DNA from: PWND01 sp964614525
Lineage (GTDB): Bacteria > Bacteroidota > Bacteroidia > Bacteroidales > UBA7960
Assembly (NCBI GenBank): GCA_964614525.1
Contig: CAZTPA010000004.1
Coordinates: forward strand, 1 to 64,000
DNA length: 64,000 nucleotides
Direction: 5' to 3'
Below are positions 50,068-58,957 of the stretch, one piece after another. Both the position numbers and the translations under genes were made by a program. Numbering within the stretch: the stretch's first letter is position 1; every line of letters begins with the position of its first letter. The notes beneath the pieces are model-generated. The model ran no database searches and was not told the DNA's origin. It saw only the letters and a list, made by a program, of their open reading frames with translations.

Positions 50068-52611
50068 CTAACTTTTCTTTTTTAAAGAAGCCATCTTTTG
50101 ATTTAATTCATTGATTTTTTCTTCAAGCTCTGTTTTTTCGTTTTCGATATTTTTTTGTTCAGTTATATCAAAATTAAAGCGGATAATTTTAAATACTTCT
50201 CCTCTTTCATCTTTAACCGGAGTATATATTTCTCTAATCCAGGCAGTTTTGTCATTCATTTTTTTCTCACTTTCAATAGTCTGAACTTGCCCTGTTTGTA
50301 AGCCTTCCCAGAACTTTTTATATTCTTCAGAGTCTGCGTATTCATCGGATATTAGAAAATCATGATGATATTTACCCATAATATCTTCACGATTTACCGG
50401 ACCATATTTTCTTGCATATCTCATATAGGCATCATTAATAAAAGTGATTTTTCCATGAAGGTCATATTCGATAGATGGGAGAGCATTATTAATTGCCTGC
50501 ACATATCCTTCCATTTCAGCAGCTTGTTTAGAAACCTGAACTTTTGCATCCTGAAGTTCTTCCATATTTGCATCAATAAGTTTTTGCTGCTCTTTCAGTT
50601 TATTTGCCTGTTGTACATTTTCGGTCACATCATAAGCCACTTTGAATATTTTATATGGTTTACCCTGAGAATTAAATATAGGCCCATAGGTTTCCTGCAT
50701 CCAATATTCTTTGTTATTTATCAGCACTTTATTCAATTCTTTTTTAACAATACCTTCTCTTAAGTCTTCCCAGAAACGGTCATAATTTTTCTGTTGTTCC
50801 TGGTTAAGTTCAAGTTTATCTGAATGTGATTTTCCAACAACATCTTCTCTTCTTATATCCAGCAGCTTAAGGTAAGGGTCGTTAATTGAAAGTACTTTTC
50901 CGTAAAGGTCGTAAATAACAATATAGTTTGATGTATCCAAAGCTGTCATTATACCCTCTGTTTCAAGAGATTTTCTTTCCATCTCTTCCTGAGTGGCGTG
51001 CAATTCTTCCATGTTTTGACGCATTTCCTCCTCCTGTGCTCTCATCTCTTCTTGTTGAAGCTGTGATTTCTTAAGCAAGTCAGCAGTTTGGTAATTTGTT
51101 TTTACGGTATTCACTGTAGAAGCTATGCTTTCTGCAACTTTTTCAATAAACTCAATTTCATGAGGTTTAAACTCATTAAAAGAAGCAATTTCAATTACTC
51201 CAAAGCATTGTTCATTTATAACCAAAGGAACAAGCAGAAGAGCAGAAGGCCTGGCTCCGCCTAAACCACTTGTAATATGAACATAGTCATAAGGAATATC
51301 TGTAATATAGTTAGTTTCTTTTTCAATAAAACAAGAACCAACTAAACCTTCTTCAATGTCAATTTTTTTCTCAACAAATTTCTTTCTTTCGTATGCATAG
51401 CATCCTTTTAGCTCAAGAAATTTATTGTGTTCTTCACTGTCATCTAATATAAATATACCACCTTGATTAGCATCTAAATATGTAACCAGATTGCTTATAA
51501 TATTGTAGGAAAGCTTATCAATATCTTCATTATCCTGCCTGAGTAAATCTGCAAATTTTGCAATTCCTTCAGTAGCCCAGTTTCTTTTTTGGTCTTCAGC
51601 CTGCCTTTGTTCTTCAAGTTTTTTGGATTCCTGAAGGCTATTTCTCATGTCTATTAAAGCTTTACCCAATTCATCTTTTTCGCTGAGAGGATTATATTTA
51701 TAATCAAAGTTTCCTTTTTCAATTTCCTTTGCAAAGCCTGATTTTTCTTTTAAAGCTTCTACAATCTTATTTGAAGCAACCGCGATTTCAGCAATTTCAT
51801 CATTTCCTTTTATCTCTATTTCGTTGCTTATGTCTCCTACGGATATACTATTTAAAACTTTTCTGATTTTCTTTATCGGACGTAATACTGAGTTTGCAAG
51901 ATTAATAATGAGCATTAGAAAGATAAGAAAAGCGAGAATCAACGAAGTAATAGTAAGTTGCATTACTTTGTTGATAGGCTTATGAATAACATCTTCTTCT
52001 AAAATTACTCCGCAAACATATAATTCATATGCAGGAACTTTCATGTAGTAAATCCACTCGGTTTTTTCTGTTTTAGGATTTATTCTTATGACTCTGCCAA
52101 AGTCACTTTTACTAAATTCATTAAAATATTCTTTTTCAGAAATATCCTCACCCCTGATTTCCGGGTGTATTAACATTTTTCCTTCATAAGTAACAATAAA
52201 AGGGAATCCGGTATCATAGTATTTTTTCAGAGGTAACTTTTCATCAAGATAATCGAGTGTTTTTTTATTAAATCCGTGTATTTTTTGTTCCTCCTCAATA
52301 ACACTCCAATTTTCAAGATCTAATATGAGTTCTTGTTCAATATCCGGGTCAAATTGCCCAACATTATCTATAATGTCGTTAATTTTATCCTGTGTTTCGA
52401 TTCTGTGAATATTTTGGTGGTACTCAGCAAGGTCAAATAAAGACACTAAATCTAACAGGTTTCCATACATCACTGATGTAATATTTTCGGTGGTTGTCTT
52501 TATTCTGTTGAAATATACTATACTTCCAAATGTAGAAAACAATATTACAACTACAGCAAGAAGGGAAAAAATGAACCTTTGTTTTAGTCGTAATTTTAAA
52601 AAGTTACTCAT
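50068..52611 (-). CDS. Membrane receptor: sensor, HAMP, GAF, coiled coil, two PAS domains
   Basis: 847 residues: helix 1 (about 11-30), a large extracytoplasmic Cache-like sensor (35-215), helix 2 (218-240), HAMP (240-295), NWATEGIAKFADLLRQ, and a GAF domain (about 355-505; EEGLVGS, ITSGLGGARP). After it come the same Glu-rich coiled coil (EEMRAQEEEMRQNMEEL), two PAS domains (about 555-670 and 700-820, each with YGKV- or HGKI-type strands and a DVTENV or DITEQK end) and a short C-terminal coil. No catalytic output follows. It is the middle gene of the three-receptor array, 63 bases before the next one. Confidence 0.83.
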   Translation of the reverse strand: MSNFLKLRLKQRFIFSLLAVVVILFSTFGSIVYFNRIKTTTENITSVMYGNLLDLVSLFDLAEYHQNIHRIETQDKINDIIDNVGQFDPDIEQELILDLENWSVIEEEQKIHGFNKKTLDYLDEKLPLKKYYDTGFPFIVTYEGKMLIHPEIRGEDISEKEYFNEFSKSDFGRVIRINPKTEKTEWIYYMKVPAYELYVCGVILEEDVIHKPINKVMQLTITSLILAFLIFLMLIINLANSVLRPIKKIRKVLNSISVGDISNEIEIKGNDEIAEIAVASNKIVEALKEKSGFAKEIEKGNFDYKYNPLSEKDELGKALIDMRNSLQESKKLEEQRQAEDQKRNWATEGIAKFADLLRQDNEDIDKLSYNIISNLVTYLDANQGGIFILDDSEEHNKFLELKGCYAYERKKFVEKKIDIEEGLVGSCFIEKETNYITDIPYDYVHITSGLGGARPSALLLVPLVINEQCFGVIEIASFNEFKPHEIEFIEKVAESIASTVNTVKTNYQTADLLKKSQLQQEEMRAQEEEMRQNMEELHATQEEMERKSLETEGIMTALDTSNYIVIYDLYGKVLSINDPYLKLLDIRREDVVGKSHSDKLELNQEQQKNYDRFWEDLREGIVKKELNKVLINNKEYWMQETYGPIFNSQGKPYKIFKVAYDVTENVQQANKLKEQQKLIDANMEELQDAKVQVSKQAAEMEGYVQAINNALPSIEYDLHGKITFINDAYMRYARKYGPVNREDIMGKYHHDFLISDEYADSEEYKKFWEGLQTGQVQTIESEKKMNDKTAWIREIYTPVKDERGEVFKIIRFNFDITEQKNIENEKTELEEKINELNQKMASLKKKS

Positions 52612-52729
52612 AATAATATTTTTTATATATAAAAAAAATTACTGTAGAATCATTTATATCAGAGCCAATTGTATCGCGACAAAAATAAATCAAAAAAATG
52701 TATTATTAGCATAATTATTAAGATTGAAA

Positions 52730-54616
52730 TTAACTTAAAAATTTAGAATAAAAATATGACTTCGTAATAATTGCTATGTTTTTGAGCAATTCAACTTCTT
52801 CATCAAGAAATGGCCCCTGATCAGCTTCAGGCATTTCTTTAAGATAAACAACTTCAATTAAAACAAGTGAATTATTTGTGGATATAAATGATTCACTTAA
52901 TTTCCATGGAGTTTCTGTAAATCCCGGTGTTTCAGCTATAATGTCTTCAAAAGTGATTCTAACTGCCGTATTAGTGGAATGCTGCCATCCTTTAGTCATA
53001 ACTGTTGCTATACTATTTAATGTGTGATCTACTTCTGCATTAACATTCTGGCAAAGTTCTCTAACATTAGATAATGCTTTGGCTTGTTCAATCCTGAGAT
53101 TATTTAAAGAAAGTAATCTTTGCATTTCTTCTTGTGTAGATTGCATCTCTTCCATATTTTGCTTCATTTCTTCTTCCTGAACTTTCATTTGTTCAGCTTG
53201 CTCACGCGATTGTTCCAGCAATTGCTTTGTTTTTGCATTTGTTTTTGCATTAGATAAAGATGACGCAATACTCTCTGCAATTTTTTCAACAAATTCAATT
53301 TTAAGAGAGCTGAATTCTGTAAACGAAGCAAGTTCAATTATGCCATAAATTTCATCATTAACAATTAGAGGAACAAGCAACAGAGATGTTGGTCCGGATT
53401 CTCCCAGACCACTTGTAATTGAAATATATGTTTCCGGGATGCTCTTTATGTATGTAGTTTTTCTCTCCAGGTAGCATGCGCCAACCAGGCTTTCTCCCGG
53501 TTTTACTTTCATTGAGAGAAATTTTTGTCTGTCATAGGCATAGCACGCACTAAGTTCAAGATAAATATCATTTGGATCATCGTCATTTACAATAAACAAA
53601 CCACCTTGATTAATTTTCAGGTAATCAATAATTTTCTGAATAATTTTGAACGAAAGTTCATCGATGCTTTTATAATCCATCCTAAGAATATCTGAAAATT
53701 CCGCAAGGCCTTGAGCAGTCCAGTTTCTGCTTTCTTCTTCAACTTTTCTAAGTTGTTCTTCTTTTTTTGCTTTTTTAAGATTATCCTTTGTTTCTAAAAG
53801 AGAATTGCCTAATACGTCATCTTCACTAAGAGGGCTATAACTAAAATCATAATTACCTTTTCCTATTTCTAAAGCAAATTCTGCTGTTTTTTTTAATCCC
53901 TCAATTAATTTATTAACAGAATTTGCAATATTACCTATTTCATCACGCCTTTTTAAGTGAAGGTAATCAGGAAAAATACCTCTCGAAAGAGTATTGATAT
54001 TATCTGCAAGTTTAGTTAAGTGAACAGTTATCGTTCTCATTAGAAAATGCAGTAGAATAGTAAAGAATATAATGCCAGCAGATATGCCAATAATTATAAG
54101 AATAAATGTTCTTTTGCGGGTAGGATACCAAAAATCTTTTTCAAAAACAGAAATACCTATTATATATTCACTTTCCTTTAAAGAATTAACGTATATCCAT
54201 GCATTTCCAAAAAAATCTCTAAATTCTATTTTATTACCGGTACTTCTTAGTATTTTTGCTTTCACTTGTGCCGGAAAATAGCTTAGAAATTTTTCCGGTG
54301 GTTTCACAATCCATTCTCCACTTTTATCCATCATAAATGCGAATCCATTGTCCTGATATGATTTCTGACTTATTATTTTTTGAATATTTTCGATATTCTC
54401 AGTTTTGTCAAATTCTTCCGAGAAAGTAATGTCTGCTATTTGGGAAAGATCTGCTAAATGAGCTTGTGTGTTTTGTTCTGTAACTTCAAATGTTGAAGTT
54501 TTTCTGGTAAAATACACTAATAATGAAATGAGTATCATAGTAAGCGAAACCATAAATACAATTATAATAGAAAATCTTACCTTTAATTTGAAGTTATCGA
54601 GTATGTTTGTCTGCAT
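52730..54616 (-). CDS. Membrane receptor: sensor, HAMP, GAF, coiled coil, C-terminal GAF-like domain
   Basis: 628 residues. Helices at about 13-32 and 170-192 flank a Cache-like sensor; HAMP (193-245), NWTAQGLAEFSDILR, a GAF domain (about 310-455; GESLVGA, ITSGLGESGP) and a coiled coil with EEMKQNMEEMQSTQEEMQ follow. The last 100 residues (RELCQNVNAEVDHTLNSIA, then GWQHS...AVRI, ETPWKLSESF and DQGPFLDEEVELLKNIA) resemble the sensory domain usually found at the front of some archaeal and proteobacterial kinases. Here it is the C-terminal end with nothing after it. First gene of the receptor array. Confidence 0.82.
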   Translation of the reverse strand: MQTNILDNFKLKVRFSIIIVFMVSLTMILISLLVYFTRKTSTFEVTEQNTQAHLADLSQIADITFSEEFDKTENIENIQKIISQKSYQDNGFAFMMDKSGEWIVKPPEKFLSYFPAQVKAKILRSTGNKIEFRDFFGNAWIYVNSLKESEYIIGISVFEKDFWYPTRKRTFILIIIGISAGIIFFTILLHFLMRTITVHLTKLADNINTLSRGIFPDYLHLKRRDEIGNIANSVNKLIEGLKKTAEFALEIGKGNYDFSYSPLSEDDVLGNSLLETKDNLKKAKKEEQLRKVEEESRNWTAQGLAEFSDILRMDYKSIDELSFKIIQKIIDYLKINQGGLFIVNDDDPNDIYLELSACYAYDRQKFLSMKVKPGESLVGACYLERKTTYIKSIPETYISITSGLGESGPTSLLLVPLIVNDEIYGIIELASFTEFSSLKIEFVEKIAESIASSLSNAKTNAKTKQLLEQSREQAEQMKVQEEEMKQNMEEMQSTQEEMQRLLSLNNLRIEQAKALSNVRELCQNVNAEVDHTLNSIATVMTKGWQHSTNTAVRITFEDIIAETPGFTETPWKLSESFISTNNSLVLIEVVYLKEMPEADQGPFLDEEVELLKNIAIITKSYFYSKFLS

Positions 54617-54762
54617 ATTATTACTAAGATTAAACAGCTTTATAGGAATTATTTATTTCATCAAATTTAATAATAATTCATTATGTTTAGAAAAAAATGA
54701 CAATGAATAAGCAAACTAATATTGAATTGTATAAAAATCCTCATTATAAATGAATTATATTT

Positions 54763-54791
54763 TTTGTTTTCTGGATAAATTATTACTTTTG
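54763..54791 (+). promoter_or_regulatory. Bacteroidota-type promoter for rpsA
   Basis: TTTG (54763-54766), 17 bases, TACTTTTG (54784-54791). Both boxes match the consensus. Transcription would start near 54798, giving a leader of about 80 bases before the ATG at 54881. The leader contains the short inverted pair CCCG-TTTT-CGGG near 54796-54807. Confidence 0.6.
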
Positions 54792-54880
54792 CAGTCCCGT
54801 TTTCGGGCTGAAAATAAATTGTTTAACCCGGTATTTGATTAATGCATTATTAATAATACCACATAGCAAAAATTAGTTTA

Positions 54881-57317
54881 ATGTCAAACGAAGAAAACAA
54901 ATTAGATAATCAAGAGGAATTACCTGTTGATAATCAAGCAGAAACAAAAGCAGAAGAAACAAGCGAAAAAAAGGAAGACACTTCCACAGAGCAAGATGAA
55001 TCAAAAGACGAGATTGTAGCTGAAGAGAAGGAAAAATCAGAAGAAGTAACTCCGCAGGTTAAGGAGAAAGAAGTACCTTCTCAGGAAAATTTTGATTGGG
55101 ATTTATTAGGCAAGAAGCAAGAGACTTATTCAGAAGATGAAAGAAAACGTCTTGAAGCAATGTATGATGAAACGCTTAAGTCTATAGGAACCGGTGAGGT
55201 TCTTGATGGTTATGTAGTTTCAATGAATAATCGTGAAGTTGTTGTTAATATTGGTTTCAAATCCGATGGTATTATTTCTGCAAGTGAAGTAAGGTATAAT
55301 CCTGATTTGAAGGTAGGTGATACTATTGAAGTATATGTTGAAACACAGGAGGATAATACCGGTCAGCTTATCTTATCACATAAAAAAGCCCGTACTTTGC
55401 GTTCTTGGGAAAGAGTTAATTCAGCAATGGATAATGGTGAAATTATTAATGGCTTTGTTAAATGTCGTACAAAAGGTGGATTAATTGTTGATGTATTTGG
55501 TATTGAAGCATTTTTACCCGGTTCGCAAATTGATGTTAAGCCAATTCGTGACTATGATATCTTTGTTGGTAAAACAATGGAGTTTAAAGTTGTTAAAATA
55601 AATCATGAATATAAAAATGTTGTTGTAAGTCATAAAGCACTTATAGAAGCAGAACTTGAAATACAAAAAGCTGAGATTATTTCTAAGCTTGAAAAAGGAC
55701 AAATCCTTGAAGGTACAGTTAAGAATATTACATCTTATGGTGTATTTGTTGATCTTGGTGGTGTTGACGGACTTGTTCATATCACGGACTTATCTTGGGG
55801 AAGAATCAATCACCCTGAAGAGATTGTAAGTCTTGATGAAAAAATCAATGTTGTTATTCTTGATTTTGATGAGAATAAGAAAAGAATTGCACTTGGACTT
55901 AAACAGCTTACTTCTCACCCATGGGATTCTCTTGATCCTAATGTTAAAGTTGGTGATAAAGTAAAAGGTAAAGTAGTTGTTATAGCAGACTATGGTGCAT
56001 TTATAGAAATAGCTCCCGGAGTTGAAGGTTTAATTCACGTTTCGGAAATGTCATGGTCGCAACATTTACGCACAGCTCAGGATTTCCTTAAAGTAGGAGA
56101 TGTTGTTGATGCAGTTATTCTTACTCTGGATCGCGAGGAGAGAAAAATGTCATTGGGTATCAAACAATTAATCCCTGATCCATGGGAAAATATCTACGAA
56201 AAGTATCCTAAAAGTTCGAAACATACTGCTACAGTTAGAAACTTTACAAACTTTGGTATTTTTGTCGAACTTGAAGAAGGTGTTGATGGTTTGATTCATA
56301 TTAGCGACCTTTCCTGGAGCAAAAAAATTAAACATCCTGCAGAATTCACGAAAATAGGTGAATCTATTGAAGTTGTTGTTCTTGATGTTGATAAAGATAA
56401 TCGCAGATTAAGTCTTGGACATAAACAACTTGAAGAAAATCCTTGGGATGTATTTGAATCTGTATTTGTTGTAGATTCTGTTCATCAAGGAACAATAGTT
56501 GGGTCATCCGATAAAGGTGTTATCGTTGCTTTACCTTATGGTGTTGAAGGATTTGCTCCAACCCGCCATATTGTGAAAGAAGACGGAACTACAGCGAAAA
56601 TGGATGAAACTCTTGATTTCAAAGTGATTGAATTTAATAAAGAAAGTAAGAAAATTGTTGTTTCTCATACAAAAGTTTTCCAGGGAGCACAAGCTGCTGA
56701 AAAAGCTGAAGATGAGAAAGAAAAGAAATCAAAAGAGAAAAAGGCAACAAAATCTGTTAAGAAAATCAAGGATAATCTTGAAAAATCTACTTTAGGTGAT
56801 CTTGATGTTTTGGCTAATCTTAAAACTGAAATGGATAAGTCAGCAGCAGATAAGATTACTAAAGCAAAAGAAAAGCTGGATAAAGAAGAAGAAAAGAAAA
56901 AATCCGCTAAAGATAAAGAAACAGCAGAGAAAGCCGAAGAATCTAAAGTAGAAAAGGCTGAAGAAACTAAAGAAGAAAAGCCGGCTGCAAAGAAAACTGC
57001 TTCAAAAACTAAGAAGGAAGCAGATAAAGAAGAAAAGAAAGAAGAAAAGAAAGAANNNNNNNNNNNNNNNNNNNNNNNNNNNNNNNNNNNNNNNNNNNNN
57101 NNNNNNNNNNNNNNNNNNNNNNNNNNNNNNNNNNNNNNNNNNNNNNNNNNNNNNNGCTAAGAAAACAAAAACTACTAAGGCTAAAGAGGAGAAAGAAAAG
57201 CCTGCAGCTGAGAAGAAAGCTAAGACTACCAAAGCAAAAAAAGCAGACAAGGATGAAGAGGGAGAAAAGAAAGCAAAGACTGAGAAGAAAACCTCTAAAA
57301 CAAAGAAAGCTGAATAA
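54881..57317 (+). CDS. rpsA: 30S ribosomal protein S1 (interrupted by assembly gap)
   Basis: At least 778 residues in two parts. Residues 1-100 are an acidic Glu/Lys extension. Six S1 domains follow at about 104-170, 185-255, 270-345, 358-430, 445-515 and 530-600, with motifs such as GVFVDLGGVDGLVHITDLSW and GAFIEIAPGVEGLIHVSEMSW. A Lys/Glu/Ala-rich tail (from about 605) runs into the 100-N gap at 57056 and resumes at 57156 as AKKTKTTKAKEEKEKPAAEK, ending at TAA 57315-57317. The frame after the gap is shifted by one base if 100 is taken literally, so an apparent stop at 57158 is an artefact. S1 recruits mRNA to the ribosome. Confidence 0.9.
57056..57155. other. Assembly gap (100 N)
   Basis: Exactly 100 unknown bases within the repetitive lysine-rich tail of rpsA. 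For the two halves to be in frame the true missing length must be a multiple of three, so 100 is only a placeholder. The repetitive AAG/GAA/GCT codons on both sides explain why the assembly broke here. Confidence 0.99.
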
Positions 57318-57355
57318 AGTGCAGTAGTTTAAGATTATTATTTAATCTCGATTAT

Positions 57356-57394
57356 AAAAATGGATAACTGAATATCTCAGTTATCCATTTTTTT
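57356..57394. terminator. Intrinsic terminator after rpsA
   Basis: ATGGATAACTGA (57360-57371), a 5-base loop and TCAGTTATCCAT (57377-57388) form a perfect 12-base stem, preceded by an A-run and followed by a T-run. It lies 43 bases after the rpsA stop. Confidence 0.92.
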
Positions 57395-57444
57395 ATTTTT
57401 AATTTTACATAAAATTCGATAATTTTTTATTAAAATTCTGTCTT

Positions 57445-58956
57445 ATGAAAATATTGAATGCAGAGCAAATCAGAAAAGCAGATTCATACACTATAGAAAA
57501 TGAACCTATAGCATCAATTGATCTTATGGAGCGAGCATCAAAAGAATGCTTTTTGTGGATAAAAAAACATATTAAAAAAGATAAAAAAATATTTGTTTTT
57601 TGCGGCATGGGCAACAATGGGGGAGATGGTTTGGCAATAGCAAGAATGTTAAGAAGCACAGGATATAACGTTTTTCTTTATAAAGTACTACATAAGGATG
57701 AAGCTTCTGAGGATTTTATTATAAATGAGAAACGGCTGAAAAAGATTAAAGGGTTTAAAATTTATGATATTAATAATATCGATGATTTTCCAGAAACTAA
57801 TAAAGATGATATAATAATAGATGCTTTATTAGGAAGTGGTTTAAATAGTCCTTTACGGGGATTGCTTGCTGATGTGGTAAGGCAAATTAATTTGACTGAA
57901 GGGAAAATTATTTCTATTGATTTTCCCAGTGGTTTGTTTTGCGAAGATAATAGTTCAAATAAAGCAGATTTAGTGGTTCATGCGACTCATACTCTTAGTT
58001 TTCAGGTTCCGAAGTTGTCATTTTTCTTTGCTGAAAATGAGAAGTTTACCGGTTTGTGGCATATTCTCGATATAGGTTTAAATCAAGAATTTATAAATGA
58101 GCAGGAAACAGCTTTTTACTATACTTTGCCTCAAATGATAAAGCCGATTTATCGACCAAGGAAAGTTTTTTCTCATAAGGGTGATTATGGACATGCTCTA
58201 TTATTGGCCGGCAGCAAAGGTAAAAGTGGTGCTGCTGTTTTATCTGCTAAAGCAGCTGTGAAATCAGGAGTGGGTTTGATGAGTATTAGCTTGCCGGGCA
58301 GTTGTTATCTTCCTGTGCAGGTTAATGTTCCGGAAGCTATGTGTATTGCAGATAATGATGAAAATATAATTCAAGAGTTAGTTGATATCTCGAAGTTTTC
58401 CGTTGTTGGTGCAGGTCCCGGAATAGGTGTCGGGAAGCAGACACAGAATGTTATAAAACTGTTAATTCAAAATTCTTCAGCTCCTTTAGTACTGGATGCC
58501 GATGCTATTAACATTTTGTCAGAAAATCCTACATGGTTATCGTTTCTTCCAAAATCAAGTATATTAACCCCACATCCCGGAGAAATGGACAGACTTGCAG
58601 GGAAATCTGCTTCCGCATTTGAACGGCTTGATAAGGCAAGGGAATATGCATTCAAATATGGAATATATATTGTTTTGAAAGGTGCATATACTTCAATTAT
58701 TTGTCCTGATAGGAAGGTGTTTTTTAATTCTACTGCAAATCCGGGTATGGCCACAGGAGGTAGTGGAGATGTGCTTACAGGTGTTATTTTAGCGTGGTTG
58801 GCACAAGGATATTCTCCTTTTGAGAGTGCATTAATCGGTGTTTATTTGCATGGTTTATCCGGAGATATTGCTGCCCGTAAATTATCTTTTGAGGCAATGT
58901 CTGCCACAGATATAATAAATAATATATGGAAAGCAATAAGAAAAACCTTTTACTGA
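57445..58956 (+). CDS. nnr: Bifunctional NAD(P)H-hydrate repair enzyme
   Basis: 503 residues joining two enzymes. The N-terminal epimerase domain (about 1-215) has FVFCGMGNNGGDGLAIARML and DIIIDALLGSGLNSPLRG. The C-terminal ADP/ATP-dependent dehydratase (about 230-500) has LLAGSKGKSGAAVLSAKAAV, VLDADAINIL, LTPHPGEMDRLAG and the catalytic NPGMATGGSGDVLTGVI. Together they repair damaged hydrated NADH and NADPH. The stop is followed by one base and then the stop of the convergent cyclase gene. Confidence 0.95.
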   Translation: MKILNAEQIRKADSYTIENEPIASIDLMERASKECFLWIKKHIKKDKKIFVFCGMGNNGGDGLAIARMLRSTGYNVFLYKVLHKDEASEDFIINEKRLKKIKGFKIYDINNIDDFPETNKDDIIIDALLGSGLNSPLRGLLADVVRQINLTEGKIISIDFPSGLFCEDNSSNKADLVVHATHTLSFQVPKLSFFFAENEKFTGLWHILDIGLNQEFINEQETAFYYTLPQMIKPIYRPRKVFSHKGDYGHALLLAGSKGKSGAAVLSAKAAVKSGVGLMSISLPGSCYLPVQVNVPEAMCIADNDENIIQELVDISKFSVVGAGPGIGVGKQTQNVIKLLIQNSSAPLVLDADAINILSENPTWLSFLPKSSILTPHPGEMDRLAGKSASAFERLDKAREYAFKYGIYIVLKGAYTSIICPDRKVFFNSTANPGMATGGSGDVLTGVILAWLAQGYSPFESALIGVYLHGLSGDIAARKLSFEAMSATDIINNIWKAIRKTFY

Positions 58957-58957
58957 T

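Noticed and set aside
57002..57250. Minus-strand frame across the gap (Phe/Leu-rich)
   Set aside because: It is the antisense of the AAG/GAA-rich rpsA tail and passes through unknown bases.
57156..57317. A separate short lysine-rich gene after the gap
   Set aside because: Codon pattern and composition continue the rpsA tail and there is no start codon. The apparent stop at 57158 comes only from counting the gap as exactly 100 bases.
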